From positions 4,169,501-4,233,500 of the forward strand of contig OX344749.2 in NCBI GenBank assembly GCA_947034885.2: a stretch of 64,000 nucleotides of DNA, in the 5' to 3' direction. Each line of letters opens with the position of its first letter. Positions within the stretch are counted from its first letter, which is position 1. The notes under the pieces were generated by a model. The model saw nothing but the letters and a program-made list of their open reading frames with translations. It was not told the DNA's origin and ran no database searches. The stretch is from Thuidium tamariscinum (Eukaryota; Streptophyta; Bryopsida; Hypnales; Thuidiaceae). Shown here one piece after another: positions 34,236 to 47,035 of this stretch. A program made the position numbers and the translations under genes.

Positions 34236-37200
34236 ATGAAGAATCCTATGGCTAATGGTGTGACCATCTCACAAAGTGCTATTAGTGATGGTGCCATTGA
34301 ATCCAAGTCTTTGATTGAAGAGCAAGACTTGGGAGAGAGGGTTTCCCCCCCCTCTAAGCAACACTCCATGAGGTCCACATTCTTTACACCTTCCTTTGAT
34401 TGAAGACTATAACCACTTTTTTGAAAGATGTTGATGTGGTTTTCTTTGTTGAGATCCTATTTTTACAATAAGGAACATTCAATTAGACACTAAGTTGGGG
34501 CATGTTGTGATTGTTTGAAAAGTCTTGCCATTAAATTTATAATTTTAAAGGTTGCTACTATGAATGATAATTTATAAGATATTGTTGAATTAGATAACAA
34601 CTTGATTGTAAGTTTCTCAAACAAACTTATATTCATAGGCATTGCATGTTTTCAAAGTTCCTTGTACTACCAACTAATAGCCAACACCTTCTTTGCAATC
34701 CATTTATAAGCAAATGTATATAATTTAATCTATTTGTAGAAATTTATGTTTCCCTTCTCCTATTCACTCAATTCATGTACTACCATGTAGATTGATTTGG
34801 CTATGTTTAGTCATTATAATTGTTGAATTACCAACCAATTGATAATTGAAAGAATCATTTTCCTCTTTAGTAGTCATATAGTTAGTTGTAGGAGATTGTT
34901 GTGAAAAAATTGATGTAATTTTTTATTGTTGTAGAAATGTGTGTAGCATTTTAGGATTTACTTTGTACAAGTTAGTCTCAAAGTATTAGTTGTATGTTTC
35001 GTCAACCTGTACAAGTTGTTGCTAAGTAAATTATAGAAAAGTTCTTGAAACAATGTATTTTGTAGGAAATCCAAAGCTTCTGGGGAGTTGGAAAGGGATG
35101 TGGCCTCGTCAATAGTCCATTCTTTGGCAAAATTGCCAACTGCAACTCCTCTAAATCCAGTAACACCATTAAGATGGAAATCAACGAAACGCATTGAATT
35201 TGAGAAAAAGAAGCTTGAAGAGAAAATCAAAACAGAAGACACAGTCAAAGAAGAGACGAAAAATATGAAGCTTGCCAAGGAAAAGAAGAAGGATCAAAGC
35301 AAGATGGCAACAATATCCATGACAACCAATGGCATAGAGACACCTCACAAAGTAGACACGCCTACTTCTAATCACTTTACATTTCAAGAAGAAAAGATGT
35401 TTACATCTTTTGCGAGCACTTCGAAGTCTTTGGAGATGATATCAATCGATGAAAAAATTGAGGACCAAAAGCATTCCCATCCAATCATAGATGGAGGTAG
35501 CAACGAGTATGCAAAGCATTGTGAAGAAGTGTCATCCTTCAATGCAATACATCAAGTGGACCAAACAACTGGTGATAATTCAGGAATAGAAAGGTAATAT
35601 TCTCAAGATTGGAATTAGATGAAGAAATCCTTGCAACAATTTTTGAATGGTTTAATTTTTTTAATGTAATTCCTTCTCTAGTAGTTTGGTAGAACTTTTT
35701 TTTTACTTAATTTTTCATTAAGAATCTAATTTATTCTTTTGTATGGCTGAAATTTCCAACTCATGACTTGTATGGGGTGATATTTTCTTTTGTGTGCAGA
35801 AAGCCATTGACTGGAGATGAATCAATTGCAATTACTATTGATTTTCTAAGGGCTAGGCTTCTAGCTGAGCGGGCTTCTTCAAAAGCTGCAAAGGAGCATA
35901 TTCAACAACTCACTCAAAAGGTAAATATCCAATGCAAACTATTTAGAGGTAGGATAATAATACTTTTAGATTGGTCTTACTTATTATTTAATATCTTGAC
36001 TTCTGCACATGTGAGTATTCATGCATGGAACCACTGAGTTGACTATGGTTGATCTTTACATATCCTAGCTTCATATTGCAAAATAGCTTCAAAATTTACT
36101 AAATGAGTTTGCTTAGTACGTAGTAATTAAGAAGAAATTGATGGTTGTTTGTGTACATTCATATGTTAGGTGCAAGAGCTAGAGGGTAGATTGGATCAAG
36201 AAATTCAATCTAGTTGGAAAGCTCAAGAAGAAAAACGAGAGGCCCTCATGAAAGTCGAATCATTAAGTGAATGCAAGGTTTCATTGCCAAGTATGAAGGA
36301 TGCTCTATCCCAACATGAGAAATCAAAATCTGATGAGCAAGTTCAAGAGTTAGATCAAGCAGATGGAAAGTGCCAAGTACCTGCAAACATGGAGGACACT
36401 GAGTCAAGTGCCATTGTGGATATTAAGCTAGGTTTCACAGAACCAACATGTTTGGAAGTCACCGAGTTAGTGGTGAGTGAAGTCGAAACAATTCTAACGT
36501 CTGAACAAGAGATAGGTGGTGACCAATGTATCCAAAGCTCGGACAAAAATGGGTCACCCAATGTCAAACACAATGGCATTCCTAGTGTTCCAAGTATGGT
36601 ATCTACACATGAAGACACCTATTTCCCTACCAACTCAAAACTTGAACAACAAGAACTAAGGTTGTTTTTCTTTGACCACTAAACTCATTGGTTTTAAATT
36701 CATATTTCACATTTTGAGAATATTGACTATACCCTTTCTAGATGGACAAGAACGTAGGCTTTGTATTTCGATAGAATCAATTTGCATATTATGGCATGGT
36801 TCAAAGATCACCTAAGAAGAAGATACTCCATTAATAATTGACTACATTAGGTAAGACCTTAGAATAATGCATAATCAACTTTCTTTGGATATGTCATTGA
36901 CATCAAAACATTAGTAAATCAATTTTGCATTTTGTTTATATTAGGTTATGCACAAAAGAGAGGTTGCACTACATGTGGAATCAAATGGCAATGGAAATGA
37001 GCACCCTTGTTGAAGACAAGACTATAGAAGATCATGTTCAAGAAGGGCTTTTGAAGTGGATGCACCAATTTCCAAGTGTGGTTCAAAACATTCTTCCCAA
37101 ACCTTTTGGTAAAATGACTTTTTGCTTCCTCAATTTTCTTGTGTATTTGAATTTTTTTTAGAGGTTGAATTTTGTATTGGTAATTGCTATGGAAAATATA

Positions 37201-40032
37201 GAAAAATTTAGATGTTTTCTTCTTCCTAAGTACACTTCATATTGCATGCTTGTTAATTATTGTGGCACAACAATGATTGCACTAATTTTTTAAATATAGA
37301 ATAAAGGTCGGTAATAAAATCTAATAAAGGGACAAAGGATAAATTTATTGTTGCTTCTTAAAATTTTATTGATGATTTTGATGTTGCCTTTGCCTATGGT
37401 TTCCTAAATTGAATGTTTAGTCTTGATTTTTGGTAATGAATATTTTTTTATTGATAATGCATGGATAGATACTATAGAAGAAGCTGAAATTGCCTTGGTT
37501 GTTTTAGAGGAAAAGAAATCAGTGCTTGAAACAAAGACTAAGAATGTGGAGCAAAAGGGTGGAGATGTTCCATTGGAAAGTTTGGACTTAAATCAAGCCT
37601 TGAATTCAAAAGAAGGTAGTGACCATTGACCAACTTGTACTTTCAAGAGATTGATTTTTAAAATCTTTTTGTAGTTGATCAATAGTCTTAGAATTGAGTG
37701 ATAGAAGAAAATAGCCATTTGATGTTGAGGTGACCCATGTACTAGAAACAGGGGAAGATCATTCACTAGATGGAGCATCATGTGGTGACAAAAGTGAAAC
37801 GCATAACAAAGGTTTGAAAAAAGTTGCCTTACTGATCGAGAGATTCGAAGCTAATGAAAGTATCCAACGGGAATGGGAAGAGAGCAACGGCAAGCATAAT
37901 TCGGTATGTTAACAATTTTATTCTTCTATGTATAGAAGAAAACTTGATTGTGTAGATGGTGTGATTGAACTCAAAGGTCTACATTGTAGTTTAAACTTGA
38001 TTTTTATTTCAAAATTTATAGTCATAAGTTTTGTATATAGTATTATCTAGATGAAATGGAAAGTCTATTTGCATTCTATTTGCAAATTTTGTTTGAATTT
38101 ATACTGGACTAATTCCAAAATGTAAGGCCTTGTTGCAGACAAGCAGACGGTGTAGCAACGAAGGTTCTCTAAGTCGGAGGAATAGCAATCTTGGAACACC
38201 TTTGTCGATCGAGTCCCAACAAAGATATCACCATGAAGTTATAGCTGATGAATTTTCGAAACATTTGTTGCAAGTGGAAGATCCCAATTCCTATAGCTTT
38301 GCTATAGATTCTTTGATTTCACCACACGAGGGTATGACTACAGACAACTTGCTTATAACAAAAGACAATGGTAGAGTGGGTACACACATTCTTGGGCACA
38401 GTAGTCCTTCAACTTATCCAAATTCTCCAATAGTTGGAGAAAAGGCTCGGCAATTTGCTGGAGATGGGGTTATTACTCATGGTACTTTAAACCCAAGTCT
38501 TGACGAAACAAAACTTGGATTGCATGGGTCTGTGGATGCTTCTTTCAATAGTCCTCGTCTTTTTAGTCAATCATTTGGACCAAGAATAGGGGAAAAAAGA
38601 GGAGATAGTAGCATCACCTTTGAGGACAAATCACAACTTTTGAAACAATGCAACTACCCAAGAACTTTCGATGGAAATTGCTTGACCCTTGAAAGTCATT
38701 CAGAGAGAAGCAACGGAGAAATAGGAGAACTTACAAGATCTCAAGCCTTCAATGGTTGGGTAAATCAAGAGGATTTGTACATATCTCCAGCACTAACTAA
38801 CAAAGGAGATCCAAGTTTAGTGCAATGGGATGCATCAATTAGAGGCCATCATTTGCAATATGAGAGATTGGCCCCTTATTCACAAGCTGGAAATAGCAAT
38901 GCATACATTAGGCCAGACCACTATCCTGTACGGAATGATGAGAGAGAAATCTATCGTGGACGGATGGAAAGTGTATCAAGAAGTATGGAAGGGCTTGGGA
39001 GTTCTTGGAGGTCATTGTCAGATGATGAAGGTGACAAAACTCAACTGTTTCCAGATATACCAGAGATAATCGCTTCATCATCTTCAAGAAAGTTTGGTCC
39101 ACAAATGTCCTTCCAGGTAGCCCTTTACATTGTAAATGACTTGTATGCTTGATTGTTGTGACATATTGTACACTCATGGAACACTTTGTTTTTAAGAAGG
39201 TACATAGATGCTTGTATCAATGTGTTTTGTTCACTAACTTGTATAATATTAATTATCCCATATTTATGCTTGTTTGCGTTGTTCAAGTGTTTTCCTTCTC
39301 ATTGTTTGCAGGCAAATGGAGGCTCAAGATGGTCAAACTATTGTGAAGCTAGATACATGGAGGGGACATCCCAAAGTTATCCTTATCCTAGTCAGGATTT
39401 TCCAAGGGAGAATTTTCGAAGTCAATCAACATCCGATAAAATAGGATGTACATCAAGTAAAGTGAACGAGGTTCTTAAAGCTTTACAATTAGCTAAACTA
39501 AGTATTCAGAATTCCAATACCAAAAGATCAACAACTTCAAGTGATTGCAGGTTCGTACTATTTGCTTATATGAAAGACATCTTTTGTCTTGCAAACTTGT
39601 TAGCTAAAGATATTTTTTTGTATTTTCATTTTGCTCTCCATTCAAGGTTTTAGGAGCGAAGATGTTCATAATGTTCATAATTATCATGATTGTTGTAAAA
39701 TCTACAATCCCTAGATGTACATTGTGCAAGATCTTTTTGTTCACCATTTTGTTTGACCAAGAGGTTTATGACTAAACAGTTATGTTGAAGGCGATGGATC
39801 CAATATGAAGAGAGATTATGGATTTTTTGATGGCCAAATTACCAATGAAACTCCTACTACACTTCGTGTTTGGTCACACCCAGAAATCTCGAGAAGATAT
39901 TCAACAGGCTCTTTTCAAGGCGCACGATCTGCTACTTCCCATCTCCATCCATCAAACTCTGTACCATTTGGAATGCTCATAGATGCACACCGGAAATATC
40001 CTGAAGAAAAGTATATGACAAGGCAATTTTAA
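34236..40032 (+). CDS. Plant-type coiled-coil protein, 1071 residues, intact
   Basis: Ten exons join in phase: 34236-34372, 35066-35593, 35800-35920, 36170-36660, 36945-37108, 37469-37615, 37746-37903, 38139-39116, 39312-39550 and 39780-40032. I do not know its function. Residues about 75-125 are Lys/Glu-rich helix (FEKKKLEEKI). Residues 222-300 form the best conserved-looking part, a coiled coil with SIAITIDFLRARLLAERASS and QELEGRLDQEI. A short helix-rich exon follows (RLHYMWNQMAMEMSTLVE). The middle is Ser/Asn-rich and probably disordered. A late helix reads KVNEVLKALQLAKLSIQ. It has no signal peptide or membrane segment. The start is uncertain: the first exon is open from 34,110 except for TAG at 34,191-34,193, so I took the ATG after it; an upstream exon may be 5' UTR. 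Confidence 0.75.
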
Positions 40033-40437
40033 CCCTTGAGGGACATTTTTGTTCTTGGCAAGGCAACCAGAGGAATCTTGCATGAAATTTTAGGACATGG
40101 GCTTGAATAATTGATTAAGTCAGGAACTAAATAAATGAGAACAATCGGTCTAGTAATGCAAGAAGTGGAAGAAAACAAGGGGAGTTTTTGCTCATGTATT
40201 GTTCACTACTCCATCTACATTAGTAGTGTCTCTAGGCTTTGGGCTTTACCTAATCGAACCTTTGGATCAAACAATCTATCTTGTGCAAATCAAGGAATTG
40301 TACTTGTGTTGCACCCATGCAACAAATGTGATCTTTGTGTAAATATGAATAGAACAAGAAATGATTGACTATTAAATTGGCAACTTTCATTATTCCAATG
40401 CAAGAATGCTTAAGGGGCTTGAAAGGTCCTGTAAGGG
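40033..40437. mobile_element. TTAA-type element P directly after the coiled-coil gene's stop codon
   Basis: TTAA at 40,029-40,032 includes the stop codon TAA (40,030-40,032). The left end is CCCTTGAGGGACATTTTTG; the right end, inward, CCCTTACAGGACCTTT, next to TTAC at 40,438-40,441 (one change from TTAA). Length is 405 bp; no gene. Confidence 0.55.
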
Positions 40438-42135
40438 TTACAAGACATTTCAATACTTGACAAGATTATTAGAAAAAGTTGTTGTCTCCATGTCTCTATG
40501 ACCAAATTTCTTGTCTTGGCAATTTAGATGTCTTCAATAAATTGTGTTCCTAGTAGGTTCATGAACACAACAATTCTACTTGACCCTCTCTAGATTATGA
40601 TGGCCTCAATTGAACATTTAGAAAGTTGCTATTATTCCAATGCTTTTATATGGTGTATCAACTACAACAAACTTCCTCTAGTAGTGATTGTATTGTTGCC
40701 ACCATGTAAGTTAGCATTATTACAATTGTAAATTGTTAGCCTAGTATGTTCAAATGGTTTTTGGTTAGCAACCCTTTGAAAGTGAAACTACAATAGTATG
40801 GCTGTATAAAAAAAGGAGTAGTTTTTTGACACTTTTTTTGGATTCAAAGTGTTGAAAAAAAGCCATCATGAAATTCAAAACATTTCAATATATTTTTTTA
40901 TATACTAAAGTGTTGAAAAATAAAATTGCTTGCATCATCTTTTTGGTTAAGTGTCAAAAATTTGTTGGAAACATCAAACTTTCTAGGTATTATAGTTACA
41001 TGACCTAAGGTAGATAGAACGCAACATTTCAAGATCTATACTATAATGTCGGGTACAACAATAATTTGAACTACTATTATATTATTTCAAAAAACTTTGT
41101 ATATAGTGAAATGAATTTTTCATTTTATATCTCACATAATTGACAATCAAGTCTAACGCAATCCTAATGAAGCATACCAAATTTCAACCTTGAAAAACTA
41201 AAATTTCATTTTGGTGAATTTTAAAAGTCAATTCCCATGGTTTCACATAGTAATTTATTGAAAACAATTAGTGATGAATTTTTTTAATTTGATTTTGTAG
41301 GTATGTAAAAGACATCCCTAAACACATCTTTCATGTTAAAAAATACCCCATTAAGCGACAAAAATATGATCTATGAAGTGTTCAATATGAACCAAAATTT
41401 GGAAAATTAATATCTCTATGTTTTAAGTAAACTTTGGCCAAAAAATTATACCATCATGCTCAAAGGTGCAAAATTAGTATCAACGCAAGGTTCAAACATC
41501 AAAATATAATTAAAATCTATTTTTTTAAGCAACAGTGTTAAAAAAAGAATTTGAATTATTTCTGTACCCGACTATGCAATACAGTACAGTAAGCCAAACT
41601 AACGACGAGTAATTAACGACGACATCCTCACTTTACTAATGACGAGTATTTTCATCAAAACGTTGAACAGATGCGCAACTCAGGAAAACACGATTATGCG
41701 AAACCAATAACCCACGCCAGCCATGTAAATCCTCAATCTGGTTACAGTGTCCAGGCCAAGGAAGACATATCGCCTCCCTCGTCAATTCCTACGCCATGAT
41801 TCGATGACAAACTCTCTACCACACATAAGCTGGGAAAAGCCTCAGGATGCTGACAAGCCTTCCCGAACTATAACAAACCTCGCTATCCTAACGGTACAAC
41901 AACTTCCTGTGGAGCTTTGTGCTCCAAAGCATGCCACTGTCACACAAGCACTTCAGCATTCAAGGGCTACGACATGAGTAGCCTTGCATGTGTGAACCAT
42001 CAGATCACTCCAAACGCTTTGTCATTCTTCCACTTCCGATTGAATGTAGAACAAAATCGATGCAAGAGAAGACGAAGTACTCAGCCGAGCCCCTTTCTGG
42101 ATTTGAGCACGTAGTTGAGCACGTGTGTTGACTCT
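40438..42135. other. Intergenic DNA between two convergent genes
   Basis: The left part is AT-rich with nothing recognised. From about 41,570 the base composition becomes more even, and this should be the 3' untranslated and flanking region of the minus-strand tetraspanin gene. No RNA gene was seen. Confidence 0.4.
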
Positions 42136-45100
42136 TTACACGCTACTCCAGTGCTCCCTGGCGACTCGGTGCCCCGCGTGACAAGCTGTTACCAAAATCA
42201 CCACCTGTGGATTGACAGAGCCGAGGTTTCAGAGGTATTTGTGAGGAACAAAAGCAGAGTATCCCCCAAGATTTCTTCGCTTTATTTCCTAAACCTTGCT
42301 CCTCTGTCTAGACTCTCTTATCAACTGAGTGCAGAACTAAAAACAAGAATGCTACCCAATCCCCTCCCAAGCGCATTTGACGCCGAAATCACCATCGCAG
42401 CCCAGGCATGTGAACTTGCCATTCAGCACTGAAATCGAATTTGGAGCAGACCGACTCATGCCTCTAAAATCTTGGGGGGTAAAGTCAATGAAAATGGAAA
42501 TATTCACTGGTTGAGTGGAAAATGAAACGGGCTTGACATACCAAAACGAAGAAGAGGACCAGAGTGAAAATGCCTGCCGCTCGCCCAGATTTCTTTAGAG
42601 ATTGGGCCACTCCACCCCTGCATCCCAAGTGACCCGAAATAAGCAGAGGCGCAAATCAATCACAATAAAATTCAGGATCTGGATAGCTAACAATGCATTA
42701 CCAATATGCTTCACTTCTATCATGGCTGTGACACAGTGCCTAGATAATGACCACAAGAGGCAAACCAGATTTTCTGCAAACCTTCTCCGCCTGCGGGAAA
42801 AGGAACATCCTAGCAAATACAAACCAAGTTTGCGCTACAAGAGAAACTTACTTGCAAGAGTCACAATCGTAACATTTTAGGGAATCATCGTTAGAGTATC
42901 TTGTGCAATCCGGGTTGGCGGACAGGGGCACCGAAGTAGTGGTAAAGTTGCCGTTACCGGTCATAGCGAAGCCGCATCTGCATTTACAGTGATGAACAGC
43001 AATGAAACCCAATGGGAAATTCTCCTTCTCAAAGCTAACATCGTATCACAGCACAAAAAGCATCCTAATACAGGCTCCATGAGCGGTCGACTCTTTTAGC
43101 TCATCCATACATAGAAAGATTGCATTGACTGAATACTTACTCCGCTGGAGGACGACAGCAGCCAGACTGCAGAGAATTCAATTTCGCGTTTGCGTAATCC
43201 ACTGCCTGCAACCATCAAACAAAATCGATTAAAAAATTCATGATGATAATACGGATCCGTCGACGCTGGCTTCATCTAGGCACAACTGTGTTGCTACCGT
43301 TTATTTCTACTCCAAGTTCCTTCAAATTGGAAACAATTTTCAGTTGAAAGCAAAGCAACTAATATGCAAGAGACCAGGTGACTGGCGTAGAACCGAAGAT
43401 CCAGAAATTAGATTAGCTAACCTGTGATTGGTATAATTATCAGAGTTGTAATACCATCTATAAAATAAAAACTACAGTGCAAAGAACACACCGAAATTTC
43501 ATCAAATTTTGCACAGTTGTCGCTTGCCGCAATAACAGCCTTCAAATGAATCCAGTTTGAAACCCTGTTCAGCTGCATATGGACATCGACAAACTCAATA
43601 CCCAAGATGGCCTAAACATATCTTGAAGTCTTTCCAAACAGCACACCCGGAAAAAATGAAAATCCTACTAAAGAATTCTAAACATGAACCCTAAACTCTC
43701 ATCATAATAGATGACTGCACAATGTTTCTTCGAAAATTGAGTGCAGGTTGGGAATAGTTGGCACAAAATCGAAAAAAAATCCAGCCAGATGGAAGCCCTG
43801 GTGAATACGATAAGGACAGTACGAGCGAAGGCTTACCCTGCCCTGTACGTAGCTTGAGTATGCATCCAACCTGTACTCTTTAAACCTGTGATCCACGAAA
43901 AAAACACTCACATGAGTCGTACTAAAAAAAGAAAGAAAAGAAAGGATAAGAAATAAATAAATAATATACGTAAGTATAGGTGATATAGCGTATAAATTCT
44001 ACTTAATCTTCTGATGATATTAGCAAAGCAAGACAATTGATAACTCTGAACATTATTGCCAGAACCACGACCCATTCTCTATCGAAGTCTGGAAAACAAC
44101 CCCGTAGACTTATCAAGACAAAAGTATCTGCACGATGCCACTACAGCAGAATTTTGCGGGGGCTGATCAATTCTCATAAATGTCAGGTATTAATCAGATT
44201 CACTTCTATGCAAGATAAGACATTGTGCAGGTAAATCAGCAATCGAGAACTTACGCTTGACCGGCAACACTGTACCCTCCTCCTTTACTTGTTGTTGCAA
44301 ATCTGAAGCACAAAGATACATAAACAACATTAGCGCATTTTTGACGGACCACAAGGTCACTATGTACTGATGAAGTCCAAAAGACAGAAGAGGAAAACTT
44401 CTGCCTGAAATAGCAATAAGAAAGTCTTCATTTTACGCTACAATAACAATGTTGAATATTCCTTAAACAGCAACCTATCAAATCCTATGAACATCCTATG
44501 CCCACATTTTTTCTGGTAGTGTCGAAAGGTTGGTAGCAACTCACAGAAATATGGTCAAAATAAAAAAACCGACGAGCACCACGAAGATCAACACCAGGTA
44601 CTGAGGCGATGCAAGTCAAGGAAATGTCCATCCAATTTCTCATTAGCCTCCGCAATCCCTGAAAAAGGAATCCAATTCCACGCAAGATGCTAATGAAGCA
44701 AAAGATTTGATGTTGTATGATTAATTTACCGGTAAATGATTACTGAAACCTAAGGCCCAGTTTCTTCCATGGTTTAAAAGGATACAGAATATAGGACAGG
44801 TACAATTGCAAACCAGGCACCGAAAAGGCCCAGCATCGATCTGCACATAAGAAGCCATTTCCTCGAGACATTAGATTCAACCATAGAGATTGCAGTCCTA
44901 ATCATCGCCACTCAAACTAAGTCGCCATATCCAGGAACAACAGTTTCCAGAAGAGCGGAAGCAGAGTACAAGACCCTAAACTGTAAAGACTGTTAATTCA
45001 GGGACTTACACAAGTAAGAAGAAGACACCAATCAGAAATACTGGAACAGTTGCATATTTCTCGCAATCGCCGGGCCTTGTTGCCAGCCATATGCCTAGCG

Positions 45101-45504
45101 ATATGAGTGCGATCGAAAGCAACTGCAATTCATACACGAGCGTTATTCTTATAAAGACGCACGTCATCTTGCCTCTTGCCACGAACTCCACTTACGTCCT
45201 GACCCTATAACCCTGGACGGAATAGAGTTGGCTAAACCAACTCAGAGAGGATATTTCTATAACCTCCAGCACTAGGACGAGCACTGATTCTTGAAGATGC
45301 TCCAAACACTCGAATCCATGCAAGCCATAAAGCTTAAAACGAGAGAAGTGATATTTTCGTAAATAGTAAAAACAATATGCAAATAAATGTGAACCGAACA
45401 CATGAAAGACAATATCTGCTCACCACAGCAATGACATTGATAAACCTGACAAAACCATCAGAGTGACTAACTGGCCGATCCGATTTCAAATACCCGTCAC
45501 CCAT
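42136..45504 (-). CDS. Tetraspanin (TET10-like), 270 residues
   Basis: Twelve coding exons join in phase: 45504-45424, 45122-45010, 44840-44786, 44600-44545, 44302-44255, 43885-43837, 43572-43492, 43205-43141, 42977-42852, 42739-42702, 42573-42542 and 42204-42136. The sum is 813 bases, the normal size of the family. Membrane segments: about 19-41 (INVIAVLLSIALISLGIWLA), 53-76, 84-106 (YLVLIFVVLVGFFILTIFL) and 238-258 (IFTLVLFFVLVVILVTACHA). The large outer loop between segments 3 and 4 holds the plant GCCRPP motif near 176-181, then ECGF, NPDC and KCYDCDSC, as in Arabidopsis TET10. Tetraspanins organise membrane microdomains and signalling complexes at the plasma membrane. The last three small exons rest on phase and hydrophobicity and are the least certain part; the start ATG fits the family N-terminus. 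Confidence 0.85.
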
Positions 45505-45936
45505 CTTTCTGAAGGCACCAAATGGTAACTCTTCAGATTATATGCTTCGCCGAGAAAAACCTGCACGCAAGCGAGAGACGATTCAGATAATCGACAGCGA
45601 GTTTCAATTGTGACTAACGATCCAGTTGAAGGAAAATCACCGAAACAGTCAACGCTACTAATAAATCTCACTCCCATCGTTCAAGGTCAGTCTGCATCGC
45701 CGTCCATAGACCACAGGTCTACCAGGATCACTCACGAGACAAAAAAAGTGAACCGACCGAAAACATGACTTACCCGATGATGTGATTGATATTAGCGAGA
45801 AGTAGAAAACAAAATCAATCACATTCTCCGGCAAAGTCAAACCATTTACAACCAGAACATACTGCAAAAGAACTCCCATTCAATTCTTAGCTTCATTAAT
45901 CGCTTAACTGACAATAACAAGGTAACATACCACATA

Positions 45937-46480
45937 TTAAATTCCTTCGAGAAAATCAATCAACACGATGACTTCCAATACCTCCTCGCGCGCTAAGTCG
46001 CTAATCATAACTCGAGAACTCACTAGTGAGGCTCAATCAAGAATTCGTTGACTCATTTAATCATAAAAGAAATCCAGCGTCCCGAAACGCAGACATGACA
46101 TAGCTAGCCTCCATAGCAATTGCAGCAATTCTCGAAGTACAAGACTCAAAAAACACATTCATCTACAGCAACGACGCGAAAAACACAAGCAGGCAATGAT
46201 AACGAACCATGCATGAATTCTTTCAAGAAACCATTAAAAAATAGCTAATCTAACACCTCCTCGCGCTAAGGAACTGATTTCTTTTCATAATCCCTTTGAT
46301 AGGCCGATACTTTCACCAGATAGTCTCAATCAAGAAACCGTTGACTCATTCAATCATAAGGAAATGCAGCTTTCTCATAACTCAGATATACCATAGCTAA
46401 CTTCCATAGTAATTGTAGCAATTGTAGCAATTCTTGAAAGAAATTCTTACAACACATTCACCTACAACTACGACGCCAAA
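45937..46480. repeat. Tandem duplication of about 240 bp upstream of the tetraspanin gene
   Basis: Copy 1 (about 45,940-46,180) and copy 2 (about 46,210-46,480) share CACCTCCTCGCGCTAAG (with a CG insertion in copy 1), CTCAATCAAGAA, CGTTGACTCATT, CATAGCTAAC/GCC and CAACACATTCACCTACA-like blocks. They lie 0.4-1 kb upstream of the tetraspanin start codon, in the promoter or 5' untranslated region. Confidence 0.7.
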
Positions 46481-46499
46481 ACACTACTGATGCCAGAAG

Positions 46500-47035
46500 A
46501 AGACCGCAACGCACCTAATTTCAGCCTCGATTGCGGCCGCATTCAGCCACATCAACGCCCCTCCGTCCCGCGCCTGAATAATTGATTCAACCACGCCTGC
46601 CTAAGGTCGATCTGCGGCTCGCTGGGATCGCAAGCTGTAGCTAGAGCGCGCATCATAGGAGCAGCAGCCGCAAAATGCAAAAGAAAAGTTCGAGGAAGGG
46701 TCACTGTAGTAATGCCGGCGTCGCGATCCACCGCTCTGCCCCCACGAGCACGATGAGAGTTGCGACCAGGCTGACCAAGGGCGTCCACCGGCCTCAACGA
46801 ACGCCGTCCGATTGTCAACGATATTACGGCTTCGGTGGACGAGGAGGGCCAATTCCTGGACGAAAGGACGGCTGGGGATGACAGTAATGATGGCCGACGA
46901 TATTCGCGCTTAAACCCTCCCGGCCGCCTTGCCAGGCGGGGACGGATGCCGTGGTTCCGACATTCGTCGGGTCGAACCTGTGTTGGAACTGAAAACTCAA
47001 CCCGGCCCTGTTCTAAGGTAAAATAGTCCCTTGTG
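46500..47035 (-). promoter_or_regulatory. GC-rich island, likely promoter or 5' leader of the tetraspanin gene
   Basis: CpG-rich DNA (GCGGCCGC, CGGACGAGG, CGACGCC types) ends abruptly at about 47,035, where AT-rich repeat DNA begins. It starts about 1 kb upstream of the tetraspanin ATG on the same side. A 193-codon minus-strand frame crosses it, but its product has low-complexity Arg-rich character and no family resemblance. I read it as chance openness in GC-rich DNA. No core promoter motif is obvious. Confidence 0.4.
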
